Shown: positions 50,906-59,515 of the stretch, piece after piece
Layout of the letters: each line of letters starts with the position of its first letter
How positions within the stretch are numbered: the stretch's first letter is position 1
NCBI GenBank assembly: GCA_919902665.1
Contig: CAKKRK010000020.1
Coordinates: 124,001-188,000, forward strand
DNA from: Nitrospiraceae bacterium
GTDB taxonomy: Bacteria > Nitrospirota > Nitrospiria > Nitrospirales > Nitrospiraceae
Direction: 5' to 3'
Length of the DNA stretch: 64,000 nucleotides
Translations under genes and position numbers: made by a program
The notes under the pieces: generated by a model
The model's database searches: none
The model's input: the letters and a program-made list of their open reading frames with translations, nothing else
Told to the model about the DNA's origin: nothing

Positions 50906-52140
50906 GCAACGTCACGTCTATGCGACCGAGTTGCAAGGGAAGAGGTCATGGGTGGAGTCGAAGCGACATTGTTTATTGTGTTTTCGTGGCGGTGATCATG
51001 ACGGCCAATATGGCGCCGAGAAGCGAGGCTGCTGAATGGTCACTCGCACCTTCTATCGGTGCCAAAGGGGTCTATAACAGCAACTTGCTCTTGACCCCTC
51101 TACCTCATGACAAGACCTACGGCTATTGGGTGACTCCAGCAGCAGAGTTTTCCGGCAAGACCGAACGCCTTGATGTCAGTAGCCGGATTGCCGCGGATGT
51201 CGTTGGATATTTCGGTGGGGAGGACCGGCAGTTCACAAATGTCTTCGCCCCGTTGTCCGTACGGTACAAGACCGAGAATGATCTTATTGGTTTCACAGGC
51301 GGCTTTACCCGTGACAATACGTTGCTGAGCGAATTGCAAGAGACGGGGGTCGTTCTACAGTTCGCTCAGCGCAATCAGTGGACATTGAACCCAACCTGGA
51401 CAAGAAAGTTGAGCGAAAAACTGTCATTTCAATCGAATGCACAGTTTTCCGATACCACGTATGAGACTGCCAGGTTGGTTGACAATCGATTGGTGGGTGG
51501 GTCCGGAGGATTGCTGTATCAGCTGAGCGAGCGGGATCAAATCCAATTATCAGGGTCGTATACTCACTTTCGCACGACCGGGTCACCGTTTGGGTTTCAA
51601 GCTAATTATCCTGGAATCAACATGAGCCTGACGCATGCCTTCTCTGAATCGCTGACAGGGACGATCAACGGTGGTCCGAGATTCTTGTCTTCAACCTCGC
51701 AGGCTCCGCTTGGTGCCATTACGGCTTACGATACAGTGTGGTTGGCAGGAGCGAACATGACAAAGAATTGGGAGAAGGCCACAGTGCGCGTGACTTTTGC
51801 TCGAGATCTGGCCCCCAGTGGATTCGGATTATTGATTCAGACCAATCGGGGAGAGATCGCTGGTTCCTATGAGTTTTCAGAAATCTTGACAGGTTCCCTG
51901 AATCTGGCTGGAATTCTCACGTCCGGAAAGAGCAGCGCGACTATCGGCGGAGTCTTTCCGGATAGCAGCTATGTCAGCCTGACGCCGAAGCTCTCCTGGA
52001 AGGTACTGGAATGGTGGCAGGCGGAGGTGTCGTATATGTACCGATGGCGCGATGTTGACACTGCCGCAGATTCAGCCGAGTCCCATGCGACGACGTTCAT
52101 GGTGACCTACTATCCACCCAAACTTTCATTTTCTCACTAA
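50902..52140 (+). CDS. Outer-membrane beta-barrel protein of the EPS locus
   Basis: A 412-residue protein beginning at TTG 50902 overlapping the previous stop (ATG 50920 is an alternative). A signal peptide region (IVYCVFVAVIMTANMAPRSEA/AEW) precedes alternating hydrophobic strands throughout (YWVTPAAEFSGKTERLDVSSRIAADV, EVSYMYRWRDVD) and a final aromatic-rich strand, as in outer-membrane barrels. The position after the export protein matches the PEP-CTERM/EPS-associated outer-membrane protein. It may form the export pore. Family assignment is by topology and context only. Confidence 0.75.
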   Translation: MSNVTSMRPSCKGRGHGWSRSDIVYCVFVAVIMTANMAPRSEAAEWSLAPSIGAKGVYNSNLLLTPLPHDKTYGYWVTPAAEFSGKTERLDVSSRIAADVVGYFGGEDRQFTNVFAPLSVRYKTENDLIGFTGGFTRDNTLLSELQETGVVLQFAQRNQWTLNPTWTRKLSEKLSFQSNAQFSDTTYETARLVDNRLVGGSGGLLYQLSERDQIQLSGSYTHFRTTGSPFGFQANYPGINMSLTHAFSESLTGTINGGPRFLSSTSQAPLGAITAYDTVWLAGANMTKNWEKATVRVTFARDLAPSGFGLLIQTNRGEIAGSYEFSEILTGSLNLAGILTSGKSSATIGGVFPDSSYVSLTPKLSWKVLEWWQAEVSYMYRWRDVDTAADSAESHATTFMVTYYPPKLSFSH

Positions 52141-52144
52141 GGCT

Positions 52145-53908
52145 ATGACACAGAAGCTACAGGCATCCGAACCGACCATGAGCATGAAGGACTATTTCGC
52201 AGCCTTTCATCGCCGCCGGAAACTGATCCTTCTCACTGGTATGGGGATCTTGACCCTGTCCTTGACGCTCGCATTTCTGTGGCCGCCGACCTATAAGTCG
52301 ACGGCCACCATCTTAATTGAGGAGCAGGAGATTCCTTCCGATCTCGTCCGTTCGACCATCACCAGTTATGCCGATCAACGGATTGAGACGATCAAGCAAC
52401 AGGTGATGAGCCGCACGACCCTCTGGAAAGTGGTCGAACAATTCAATCTTTACCAAGATTTGCGGAAGAACAGTCCGGCCGAAGAAATCGTCAAACGCTT
52501 CATCAAGGACATCGAGGTGGAAGTGATCAGTGCCGACGTCGTGGATAAGCGCACGCAGCATGCGACCAAGGCGACCATTGCTTTTATGGTGGCATATCAA
52601 AATCAATCCCCGGAGTTGGCGCAGAAGGTAGCGAATGAGCTGACCAGCTTATTTTTGGGGGAAAACTTGAAGAGTCGCGAGCGGCAAGCACAGGAGGCGA
52701 CGTCATTTCTTCAGCAGGAAGCGGACAATCTCGCCCGGCATATCGGTGAGATCGATGAGAAAGTTGCGTCGTTTAAACATCGAGTAGGCGGAGCGCTTCC
52801 TGAGCTCATGCCGCTCAATCAGCAGATGATGAATCAAGCTGAGCGCGAGTTGATGGATATCGATCAACAGATCCGAGGCCATGAAGAGCGCAAAAGCTAT
52901 CTCGAAGGAGAATTGGCGACGATCAAGCCGAACACGCCGATTCTATCAGTCACGGGGGAACGCATTTTGGACTCCTCCGAGCGCGTACGGGCGCTTCGAG
53001 CTGAATTTGCAGGGGCAGCTGCCAATCTGTCACCGGACCATCCGGATATCATGAAGATGAAACAAGAGATTGATGCCTTGGAGAAAGAGAGCGGGCAGGG
53101 CCCTGATGCGGAGGAACTCTCCAAGCGCCTGCTCGACGCCCGTACCACTCTTGCGGCTGACATGGAACGGCTGGGGAGCGAGCATCCTGATATTCTTCAA
53201 GCACGGAGGAAAATTGCCGCACTCGAACAGGAAGCGGGTCGGCTGGGAACCATGTCGTTTGCGCAGAGGACTCAGAGACCTGAAAATCCCGCCTATATCA
53301 ATCTTCAAGCTCAGCTGAATTCCGCAACCTCTTCGTTGGAAGCCCTTCGCAAGACTCGTGTGGATGTGAAGCGCCGACTTCAGGAGTATGCGACGCGTCT
53401 GGAACGGGCTCCGGAGATTGAACCGGAGTACTTGGTGCTGACGCGGGATCGCGATACATCTGGGCAAAAGTATCAGGAAATCCGCTCGCGATTATTGGAA
53501 GCGAAGGTGTCGGAAGGTTTGGAGGTTCAGCGAAAAGGCGAACGCTTTTCACTGATCGACCCGCCCAGTCTTCCGGAAAAACCGTATAAGCCGAATCGCA
53601 TGGCCATCGTTCTCCTTGGTTGCATTCTTGCCGTAGGCACCGGAGTCGGCTTAGGGGCGGCGGCCGAGTCACTTGACCATTCGATCAGGACACCCGATCA
53701 GCTCGTCGCCTTGACGCAGCAGTTCCCCTTGGCCGTGATTCCGTTCATGCCGAACGAGGATGATGTCTCGCATGCGAGACTACGACGGTGGGTCGTTCAG
53801 ACGGCAGGGCTAGGTGCCGTTGCGACAGGCCTTGTTGTGTTACATGTGTTTATCATGCCGTTGGATGTTCTGTGGTTTACCGCTCTGCGGCGGTTTGGGG
53901 TGGAATAA
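52145..53908 (+). CDS. Wzz/GumC-like polysaccharide co-polymerase
   Basis: A 587-residue inner-membrane protein controlling chain length. A Wzz domain starts near residue 15 (YFAAFHRRRKLILLTGMGILTLSLTLAFLWPPTYKSTATILIEE), with TM1 at about 27-48. A long periplasmic coiled coil (about 150-440) follows, then the Pro-rich segment LPEKPYKPN and TM2 (about 490-510). A further hydrophobic stretch (about 545-570) lies near the C-terminus. It has no kinase domain; the separate CpsD-like gene follows immediately. Confidence 0.9.
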   Translation: MTQKLQASEPTMSMKDYFAAFHRRRKLILLTGMGILTLSLTLAFLWPPTYKSTATILIEEQEIPSDLVRSTITSYADQRIETIKQQVMSRTTLWKVVEQFNLYQDLRKNSPAEEIVKRFIKDIEVEVISADVVDKRTQHATKATIAFMVAYQNQSPELAQKVANELTSLFLGENLKSRERQAQEATSFLQQEADNLARHIGEIDEKVASFKHRVGGALPELMPLNQQMMNQAERELMDIDQQIRGHEERKSYLEGELATIKPNTPILSVTGERILDSSERVRALRAEFAGAAANLSPDHPDIMKMKQEIDALEKESGQGPDAEELSKRLLDARTTLAADMERLGSEHPDILQARRKIAALEQEAGRLGTMSFAQRTQRPENPAYINLQAQLNSATSSLEALRKTRVDVKRRLQEYATRLERAPEIEPEYLVLTRDRDTSGQKYQEIRSRLLEAKVSEGLEVQRKGERFSLIDPPSLPEKPYKPNRMAIVLLGCILAVGTGVGLGAAAESLDHSIRTPDQLVALTQQFPLAVIPFMPNEDDVSHARLRRWVVQTAGLGAVATGLVVLHVFIMPLDVLWFTALRRFGVE

Positions 53909-53922
53909 GGTAATAGATTAAT

Positions 53923-54747
53923 ATGAATCGAATTCGGACCGCGCTTGAATTGTACAAGGATTTGCGAGGCTCTTCTTCCCATGAGGAGAGCCCGAAGAAG
54001 ACCGTTCACTCGGTACCGCCGCCGATCACCTATACCAAAACCAGATCGCTGAGTATTCCGCACGAGGTGCTGCATAGGCATCGAGTCATGGCCGCGCACA
54101 ACAACGGACCGTTCGTCGATGCATACAAAATTCTTCGAACACAGGTCACGCAGCGATTGCGAGAGAATGGATGGAATGTGGTGGGGGTGACGAGTCCTGG
54201 GTACGGCGAGGGTAAGACACTGACGGCCGTCAATTTGGCCGTGAGTCTTGCCATGGAAACAACCCAGACGGTCCTTCTCGTCGATTCTGATTTGCAGGAC
54301 CCCACGGTGCATCAGGTATTCGGCTTGACCGACTGTCTTGGTCTTGCGGATTATTTGTTGGACGATCAGCCGGTCGAGGATCTACTGCTTCATCCAGGAA
54401 TAGGGCGATTCGTCCTGTTGCCAGGGGGGCGGGCGATCTCCAGCTCCACCGAAATTTTGACTTCGCCGAAAATGGTGGCGCTCGTTGAGGAGTTGAAGCA
54501 TCGGTATCCCTCCCGAGTCGTCATCTTCGACCTCCCTCCGTTGCTCCATACGGCGGATGTCTTGGCCTTTTCTCCCTACACGGATGCGCTGCTGATGGTG
54601 GTGGAGGAGGGGAAGACGACGGGCGAAGAACTGCAGCGGGCCCTGGCGTTGGTTAAGAATTCACGTCCTGTTCTGGGAACGGTGTTAAACAAGGCAGGGC
54701 GATCGTCTCTGACTCTTGCGCAGATGAAGACCATGGTGGCCACGTAG
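53923..54747 (+). CDS. CpsD/CapB-like tyrosine-kinase-type ATPase
   Basis: A 274-residue cytoplasmic P-loop protein. GVTSPGYGEGKTLTAVNLAVSLA is Walker A, TVLLVDSDLQDPTVHQVFGL is Walker A-prime and RVVIFDLPPLL is Walker B, the BY-kinase layout. The usual C-terminal Tyr cluster is absent, as in several exosortase-locus kinases. It would phosphorylate or remodel the Wzz-like protein encoded upstream, with which it forms a split BY-kinase. Confidence 0.87.
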   Translation: MNRIRTALELYKDLRGSSSHEESPKKTVHSVPPPITYTKTRSLSIPHEVLHRHRVMAAHNNGPFVDAYKILRTQVTQRLRENGWNVVGVTSPGYGEGKTLTAVNLAVSLAMETTQTVLLVDSDLQDPTVHQVFGLTDCLGLADYLLDDQPVEDLLLHPGIGRFVLLPGGRAISSSTEILTSPKMVALVEELKHRYPSRVVIFDLPPLLHTADVLAFSPYTDALLMVVEEGKTTGEELQRALALVKNSRPVLGTVLNKAGRSSLTLAQMKTMVAT

Positions 54748-54778
54748 CCCGTGAGGTCGGCCATCGAACGGCGCACCT

Positions 54779-56185
54779 ATGTATGAAGCATTCTATCGAT
54801 TCAAGGCTAAGCCGTTCGCGCTCTTGCCGGACAGCAGTTTCCTGTACCACGGCTCGGAGCACCAGACCGCCTATAGCCTGTTGGAATATGGGATTCTGAG
54901 TCAGGCGCCGTTTATGGTGCTGACTGGCGATCCCGGCATGGGGAAGACATCTCTTCTTCAGAAGCTCATCGCTGAGCATGGCAGCAAACATAAAATTGGG
55001 CTGGTCACTAACGCTCGTTATGATATTGAGCAGCTCTTGCCATGGATTCTGTTGTCTCTTGGGTTAAGTACGAAGCGGCTTGATCCGATCGAAGCCTACC
55101 ATCTCTTTTCAGAGTTTCTGTCTCAAGAAGCGAAGCGCTCGCGACGGGTGATTCTCATCGTTGATGAAGCGCAAAGTCTGGGTGCTGAGTTGCTCGAAGA
55201 GTTGCGGCTGTTGTCCAACATGAACGATGGCAAGACCTTGAAGCTGCAGATCATCCTCTCAGGCCAACCCGATCTCCAAACACTGCTTCGGCGTATCGAC
55301 ATGACGCAATTCGCGCAGCGGATCGTCGTCGACTATCATCTGAAACCGCTCTCGGAAAGTGATACCGCCCATTGTATTCGCCATCGATTACGAGTTGCCG
55401 GTGGATTGCCGTCTCTCTTTACGAACAAAGCCTGTGCGTTGGTGCATCGATTGAGTCGAGGGAATCCGAGACTGATCAATCAAGTCTCCGATATCGCCTT
55501 GACCTACGGGTACGCCGAACAAGTGAGAATCATTACCTCCAAGTTGGTGGCCCAAGCTGCCCTTGATCGAAGCAAAGGCGGAATCCTTCCCCTGGCCGAG
55601 CAAGAGGAGTTGGTGGGACTCGCGGCGGATCCTGACGATCCCGCGGAACTGGATGATCCTATTCCAAGCCCAGGGCTGAATACGGTGGCTGTTGAATCGG
55701 CCGAGGCCCAGTCGATGAGCCCTCCAGAGGATGACTATGCGCGAGCGATGGATCTTAAAGAACTAGGGCGATTGGAAGACGCGGTCGAGTTGTTTCATTC
55801 GGCAGCCAGGGACAAATCCATGTGGTTCAAGGCCTATGCACAAGTCGGATTGTGTTACGTCAAGATGAAAGAACACCATGCGGCGATACAGGCATTCCGC
55901 ACGGCTCTGGACGATCCCACAGCCTTGCAACAGGATATGCTTGACGTGCTTTATGTCTTGGGACGCAGTCTCGAGTCCATCGGAAAGGCCGACCAAGCGG
56001 TCGAGGTGTACCATCGAATCAATCAGGTGGCCCCAACGTATCGAGATGTCACGAGCCGGTTGCGAGGATTGCAGTCGCCCCGGAAACAGTCAAATCCGAA
56101 ATTGAAGTTTGCCGCGAAACAGCACTCGTGGGTCACCGGTCTGGCAGATGCTGTCCAACGCTTGTTTGTCGGCAGCAGGAAGTAG
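54779..56185 (+). CDS. ExeA-like AAA ATPase with C-terminal TPRs
   Basis: A 468-residue protein. The N-terminal ATPase (about 1-270) begins MYEAFYRFKAKPFALLPDSSFLY as in ExeA/GspA-type proteins, with Walker A TGDPGMGKTSLL, Walker B VILIVDEAQSL and sensor-like LKLQIILSGQPDL. Such ATPases are standard members of exosortase EPS loci. Residues from about 320 form TPR-like repeats (DYARAMDLKELGRLEDAVELFHSAA, AYAQVGLCYVKMKEHHAAIQAFRTAL), an unusual addition. No membrane helix is evident. Confidence 0.85.
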   Translation: MYEAFYRFKAKPFALLPDSSFLYHGSEHQTAYSLLEYGILSQAPFMVLTGDPGMGKTSLLQKLIAEHGSKHKIGLVTNARYDIEQLLPWILLSLGLSTKRLDPIEAYHLFSEFLSQEAKRSRRVILIVDEAQSLGAELLEELRLLSNMNDGKTLKLQIILSGQPDLQTLLRRIDMTQFAQRIVVDYHLKPLSESDTAHCIRHRLRVAGGLPSLFTNKACALVHRLSRGNPRLINQVSDIALTYGYAEQVRIITSKLVAQAALDRSKGGILPLAEQEELVGLAADPDDPAELDDPIPSPGLNTVAVESAEAQSMSPPEDDYARAMDLKELGRLEDAVELFHSAARDKSMWFKAYAQVGLCYVKMKEHHAAIQAFRTALDDPTALQQDMLDVLYVLGRSLESIGKADQAVEVYHRINQVAPTYRDVTSRLRGLQSPRKQSNPKLKFAAKQHSWVTGLADAVQRLFVGSRK

Positions 56186-56270
56186 ACGTCCATTTCTTTC
56201 CTCTACACGATACGATTTCTGCCTTGATTGATGGGTGCCGTTGGGAGTTGGGAAGAGTAATGAGAGAGTC

Positions 56271-56699
56271 ATGTCAGATTCGATCAAGGACACATCCGAC
56301 CCTGAAGTGAGCCCGGCGGAGCGCTATGAGCGGGGAGTCGCGCTCAAAAAGGCTGGGCTGCATAAGGCCGCTATCGATCAGTTTGAGATGGCTGCCGTCG
56401 ATACGTCATTGGCCGTGAAAGCTAATGCGCAGATTGGACTTTGTTATAAATTATCAGGCTGCTATGAGGAGGCCATCCCGGCGTTTCAGAAGGCGCTCAA
56501 ATCCACACCGGCCTCATCAAAGGAGACCGTTCAGATACTCTATGTCCTCGGTCGAACCCTGGAATCGTTGGGCCGGATCGCAGAAACACTCGAAGCCTAT
56601 CGCTGGATCAGGCGGGAAGATCCAGCCTATCGGGATGTGGCTGAACGTATCGAGCAACTCAGCTCTCGCCGTCCGACAGTGGCCACAAAAAAGAACTAG
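56271..56699 (+). CDS. Small TPR protein paralogous to the preceding ATPase tail
   Basis: I start at ATG 56271 (MSDSIKDTSDPEVSPAERYERG). The 142-residue protein is made of TPR-like helices (GVALKKAGLHKAAIDQFEMAA, ANAQIGLCYKLSGCYEEAIPAFQKAL, VLYVLGRTLESLGR-like). It closely mirrors the C-terminal TPR part of the AAA ATPase upstream, so one probably arose by duplication from the other. It could compete for or share the same partner. Function is unknown. Confidence 0.75.
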   Translation: MSDSIKDTSDPEVSPAERYERGVALKKAGLHKAAIDQFEMAAVDTSLAVKANAQIGLCYKLSGCYEEAIPAFQKALKSTPASSKETVQILYVLGRTLESLGRIAETLEAYRWIRREDPAYRDVAERIEQLSSRRPTVATKKN

Positions 56700-56712
56700 T
56701 ATGAGACAGCAG

Positions 56713-56916
56713 CTACGTGGACAATGAGGGGACTCGCAATTCGTATCCGAACCCTTGCCGTCGCAGGCAGATGAGTTCTCGTCGACTGAGTTCATCCACG
56801 AGCGAGAACACCTGATTCCAGGTGAACTCTGGAAGATATGATATGAGTTCTTCAAGTTGGATTTGTCGCCGCTCGTGGACGATGGCTAATAGTTTCACTG
56901 CAGCCTGTTGAGTCAT
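56713..56916 (-). CDS. Small winged-helix-like hypothetical protein
   Basis: A 67-residue protein. VKLLAIVHERRQIQLEELISYLPEFTWNQVFSLVDELSRRELICLRRQGFGYEL reads as three helices plus a beta wing, the outline of a winged-helix domain. Its start overlaps the end of psiE by 4 nt and GGAGG precedes the ATG, so the two are co-translated. I do not recognise the family. Confidence 0.6.
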   Translation of the reverse strand: MTQQAAVKLLAIVHERRQIQLEELISYLPEFTWNQVFSLVDELSRRELICLRRQGFGYELRVPSLST

Positions 56917-57431
56917 CGAGATCCTCCTTGGTTACACAGATCATGGTAAACGGAATCGTGAGGCTCTGCCCTCAAGGTCGGACTCCACCGAACGGCCATA
57001 ACGCGAACGATTCCTAACACCAGCACAATGCCGCAGAGCACCGTCAGCGCTTGCCAGTCACCTCCTTTGAACCACTGGGAAATCACTTCCGTCAGCATGA
57101 CGACCAGGATCGTATCAACAATGAACGTCACCTTGACGCGACCTTCCCGAAAGTAGGTCACCGTCGTTTTGAATACTTCGACAATGGCCAGCAAGATGAG
57201 TGTATTGACGATGACTTGCCGCAATACGACTTCGGCCGAGTGATCGAGGAGCAAGCGGATATCCCAAAACGTTTTGAGCGCGCCTCCGGTTAGAGCGGTC
57301 AGGAGCGTCAGAATCACGAGGCTGAGCACTCCCTTCATGGCCAAGCTCCATACCTCAAGAGGATCGAGATGAGCGGCCCGGCGCCAGAGAACCCCGCTAT
57401 CAAACAGACGAAGTGCTTCGAGTGCTGGCAT
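56913..57431 (-). CDS. psiE: PsiE-family membrane protein
   Basis: A 172-residue protein with four membrane helices (about 30-52, 68-90, 100-122 and 130-150). LRQVIVNTLILLAIVEVFKTTVTYFREGRVKVTFIVDTILVVMLTEV matches the phosphate-starvation-inducible PsiE family. The biochemical role of PsiE is unknown. Nearby sixA and ppx genes make a phosphate-related context plausible. It is transcribed divergently from sixA. Confidence 0.85.
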   Translation of the reverse strand: MPALEALRLFDSGVLWRRAAHLDPLEVWSLAMKGVLSLVILTLLTALTGGALKTFWDIRLLLDHSAEVVLRQVIVNTLILLAIVEVFKTTVTYFREGRVKVTFIVDTILVVMLTEVISQWFKGGDWQALTVLCGIVLVLGIVRVMAVRWSPTLRAEPHDSVYHDLCNQGGSR

Positions 57432-57565
57432 AGTCTTCTTCCTTTCCGTTGTATCTGCTTAGGAGAATATCCGGCCATCGTTTCAGAACGGTCACATAGA
57501 GGTAAAACTTGTGTTAACTGCCTAGTTGCGGTGTGGTAGGCTCACGCCCTATAGAGGGAGGTCGT

Positions 57566-58099
57566 ATGGACTGTATTCTGATTCGCCATGGTATTGCAGT
57601 AGAACCTGACGAGTGGGAAGGAACGGAAGAAAATCGTCCGCTTACAGAGAAAGGCAAAAAACGTGTCAAGCAGGCCGCTATTGGGATCGCTGCACTCGAC
57701 TGTAAGCCGACTCATCTGTTTACGAGCCCGTTCGTGCGGGCCTATGATACCGCGAGGATCCTGCGTACGGTCGTCTGTCCGGTTCTGAAGGTCGAGACAC
57801 GGGAAGAGTTAGCTGTCGGAGCGAAGCCTGAGCAGCTTGTTGCACTTCTCAACACGCTTCCCTCGGACTCGGTGGTGATCTGTGTGGGACATGAGCCTCA
57901 GCTTGGTGAAGCTGTGAGTCTGTTGCTCTGTGGAAAAGTATTTCCCAACTTTCCTTTCAAGAAGTCTGGCGCTGCATGCATTGAGGCAGAGGGCATCATC
58001 AAGCCGAATCAGGGGCGGTTGCGCTGGTGGTTGCCACCGCTGCAGCTGCGGGTCTTGGGCAAGCGAACGCGGACAGAGAAACAGGATGAATCGTCTTAG
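57566..58099 (+). CDS. sixA: SixA-like phosphohistidine phosphatase
   Basis: I start at ATG 57566, preceded by GAGGGAGG. The 177-residue histidine-phosphatase has the catalytic motif LIRHGIAV, the SixA-type NRPLTEKGKKRVKQAA and TSPFVRAYDTARIL, and the second His in VICVGHEPQLGEAV. SixA dephosphorylates phosphohistidine on signalling or phosphotransfer proteins. Its 3' end overlaps the convergent Tmk-like gene by 4 nt. Confidence 0.9.
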   Translation: MDCILIRHGIAVEPDEWEGTEENRPLTEKGKKRVKQAAIGIAALDCKPTHLFTSPFVRAYDTARILRTVVCPVLKVETREELAVGAKPEQLVALLNTLPSDSVVICVGHEPQLGEAVSLLLCGKVFPNFPFKKSGAACIEAEGIIKPNQGRLRWWLPPLQLRVLGKRTRTEKQDESS

Positions 58100-58818
58100 G
58101 ACGGGACTGCTTTCGTACCGCTGGGAGGCTTGTGGTTTTGTAACACAGGGAGAATATACCCTCGAAGCTCGTTCTGGATCTCTTCGGGCGACTTTCGCGC
58201 GTCGACGACGTTGAAGCGAAATTCCAGGGCCATCTTGTCGAACTCTCCGATCAGCAGCGATTGGTATTTCTTGAAACTATCATACAGGTCCCCTCCGAGA
58301 CGGAGATCCATACCGGATTCCCAGTAGTTCATTCCAGTGGTTTCGATGACTCGAAGCGCCAGAGTCTCGACGTCAATACGGAGGTAACACACGAGGTCGG
58401 GAATCAACGCAAACCCAAGCACATTGCGGATCCATGCGCGGTCGGCGCTTCGCACAAAATCGCGGGCGAACGCTGTATAGATATAGCGATCCGCCAGGAC
58501 GACGAACCCTGATCGAAGAGCCGGAATGATCTGATGTTCCAGGCGATCAGCGAAATCCGTCGCATAGAGGAGACTGAGTGACCAACGGTCAAGAATATTG
58601 CCGGCCTTTGCCACTTCGATCGTCTTGGACATGAGGTTGGAGCGGGTCCAACCGGTCGTCATCACCCCGTATCCCTGGACCTCCAGCCATTCCTGCAACA
58701 TCTCAAGGTGCGTCGTTCGCCCCACTCCGTCGGTTCCCTCAATGGCGATCAACTTGCCTTTGAGATCACTCGGATTTAGGTATTTCAAACCGTCGCCAAA
58801 AAAGCGTGCGTCGGCCAT
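58096..58818 (-). CDS. Tmk-like P-loop kinase with altered Walker A (GVGRTT)
   Basis: A roughly 240-residue thymidylate-kinase-like protein (start MADARFFGDG at 58818; ATG 58845 is also possible). LIAIEGTDGVGRTTHLEML is the P-loop, but the invariant Lys is Arg. FVVLADRYIYTAFARD is the Tmk DR motif. It is a paralogue of the neighbouring 58766-59515 protein and shares the block ATDFA.RL.HQI. The Arg substitution suggests reduced or altered ATP hydrolysis. The substrate is unknown; it is unlikely to be the housekeeping Tmk. Confidence 0.8.
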   Translation of the reverse strand: MADARFFGDGLKYLNPSDLKGKLIAIEGTDGVGRTTHLEMLQEWLEVQGYGVMTTGWTRSNLMSKTIEVAKAGNILDRWSLSLLYATDFADRLEHQIIPALRSGFVVLADRYIYTAFARDFVRSADRAWIRNVLGFALIPDLVCYLRIDVETLALRVIETTGMNYWESGMDLRLGGDLYDSFKKYQSLLIGEFDKMALEFRFNVVDARKSPEEIQNELRGYILPVLQNHKPPSGTKAVPS

Positions 58819-59515
58819 AGGTGCCTCGTCTTGGTTTATAGCCACGGAGCGCCGCTTCCACGAGCGCCCGCATGTGCTCTTGTTGAGTCTCGATTTCCAG
58901 TGTCGCGTCCATCGTCAAGAGACCATATTCCTCGACGATCTTGTCGTACTCCGCGAGGATCCGCGATTGAAAGAGTCGGAAGCTTTCAGTCACGTCAGGG
59001 CTCAGGTCCATGTCCATGCCAGCTTCATAGTATTTGAACTGGCCGCGAGTGCCTCGCAGGAGTCGTGAGATGGCAACTTCAATAGGAACGTTGAAGTAAA
59101 ACGCCATGTCGGGCTTGATCGCAAACGCGTAGAGTTTCCGAACCCACTCGTCGGCCACGCCACGCACAACGTCGCGTGCAAATGCCGTGTAGATGTAGCG
59201 ATCGGCGAGGACGATCATGCCAGCTTTCAAGGGAGGGAGAATCTGATGATATAGGCGGCTGGCAAAGTCCGTCGCATGTAATAGGCTGAACGTTGTCGGG
59301 GTGAGGCTCTTCGACTTTTTCCCTCGTTTCGTGGTTTCCTTCACAAGTTCCGAGGAATTCCACTCGGTAAAGAACACCTTGTGGCCTTTGGACTCAAGCC
59401 ACTTATGCAGGAGCTGCAATTGGGTGCTTTTGCCTGCCCCATCGATGCCTTCGACGATGATCAGTTTTCCTGGATGAGGATGAGAGGCTGTCGTGAGGAG
59501 GTGGGATTCGCTCAT
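58766..59515 (-). CDS. Tmk-like P-loop kinase (canonical Walker A)
   Basis: I start at MSESHLLTTASHPHPGK (ATG 59515), overlapping the ppx stop as ATGA. The 249-residue protein has P-loop LIIVEGIDGAGKSTQLQLL, DR motif MIVLADRYIYTAFARD and a C-terminal basic extension (RGYKPRRGTYGRRTLFWRR). It belongs to the thymidylate-kinase-like family and is encoded as a pair with the Arg-substituted paralogue, which overlaps its 3' end. The coupling to ppx suggests a nucleotide or polyphosphate role. Whether it phosphorylates dTMP is unclear. Confidence 0.82.
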   Translation of the reverse strand: MSESHLLTTASHPHPGKLIIVEGIDGAGKSTQLQLLHKWLESKGHKVFFTEWNSSELVKETTKRGKKSKSLTPTTFSLLHATDFASRLYHQILPPLKAGMIVLADRYIYTAFARDVVRGVADEWVRKLYAFAIKPDMAFYFNVPIEVAISRLLRGTRGQFKYYEAGMDMDLSPDVTESFRLFQSRILAEYDKIVEEYGLLTMDATLEIETQQEHMRALVEAALRGYKPRRGTYGRRTLFWRRFEIPKSE

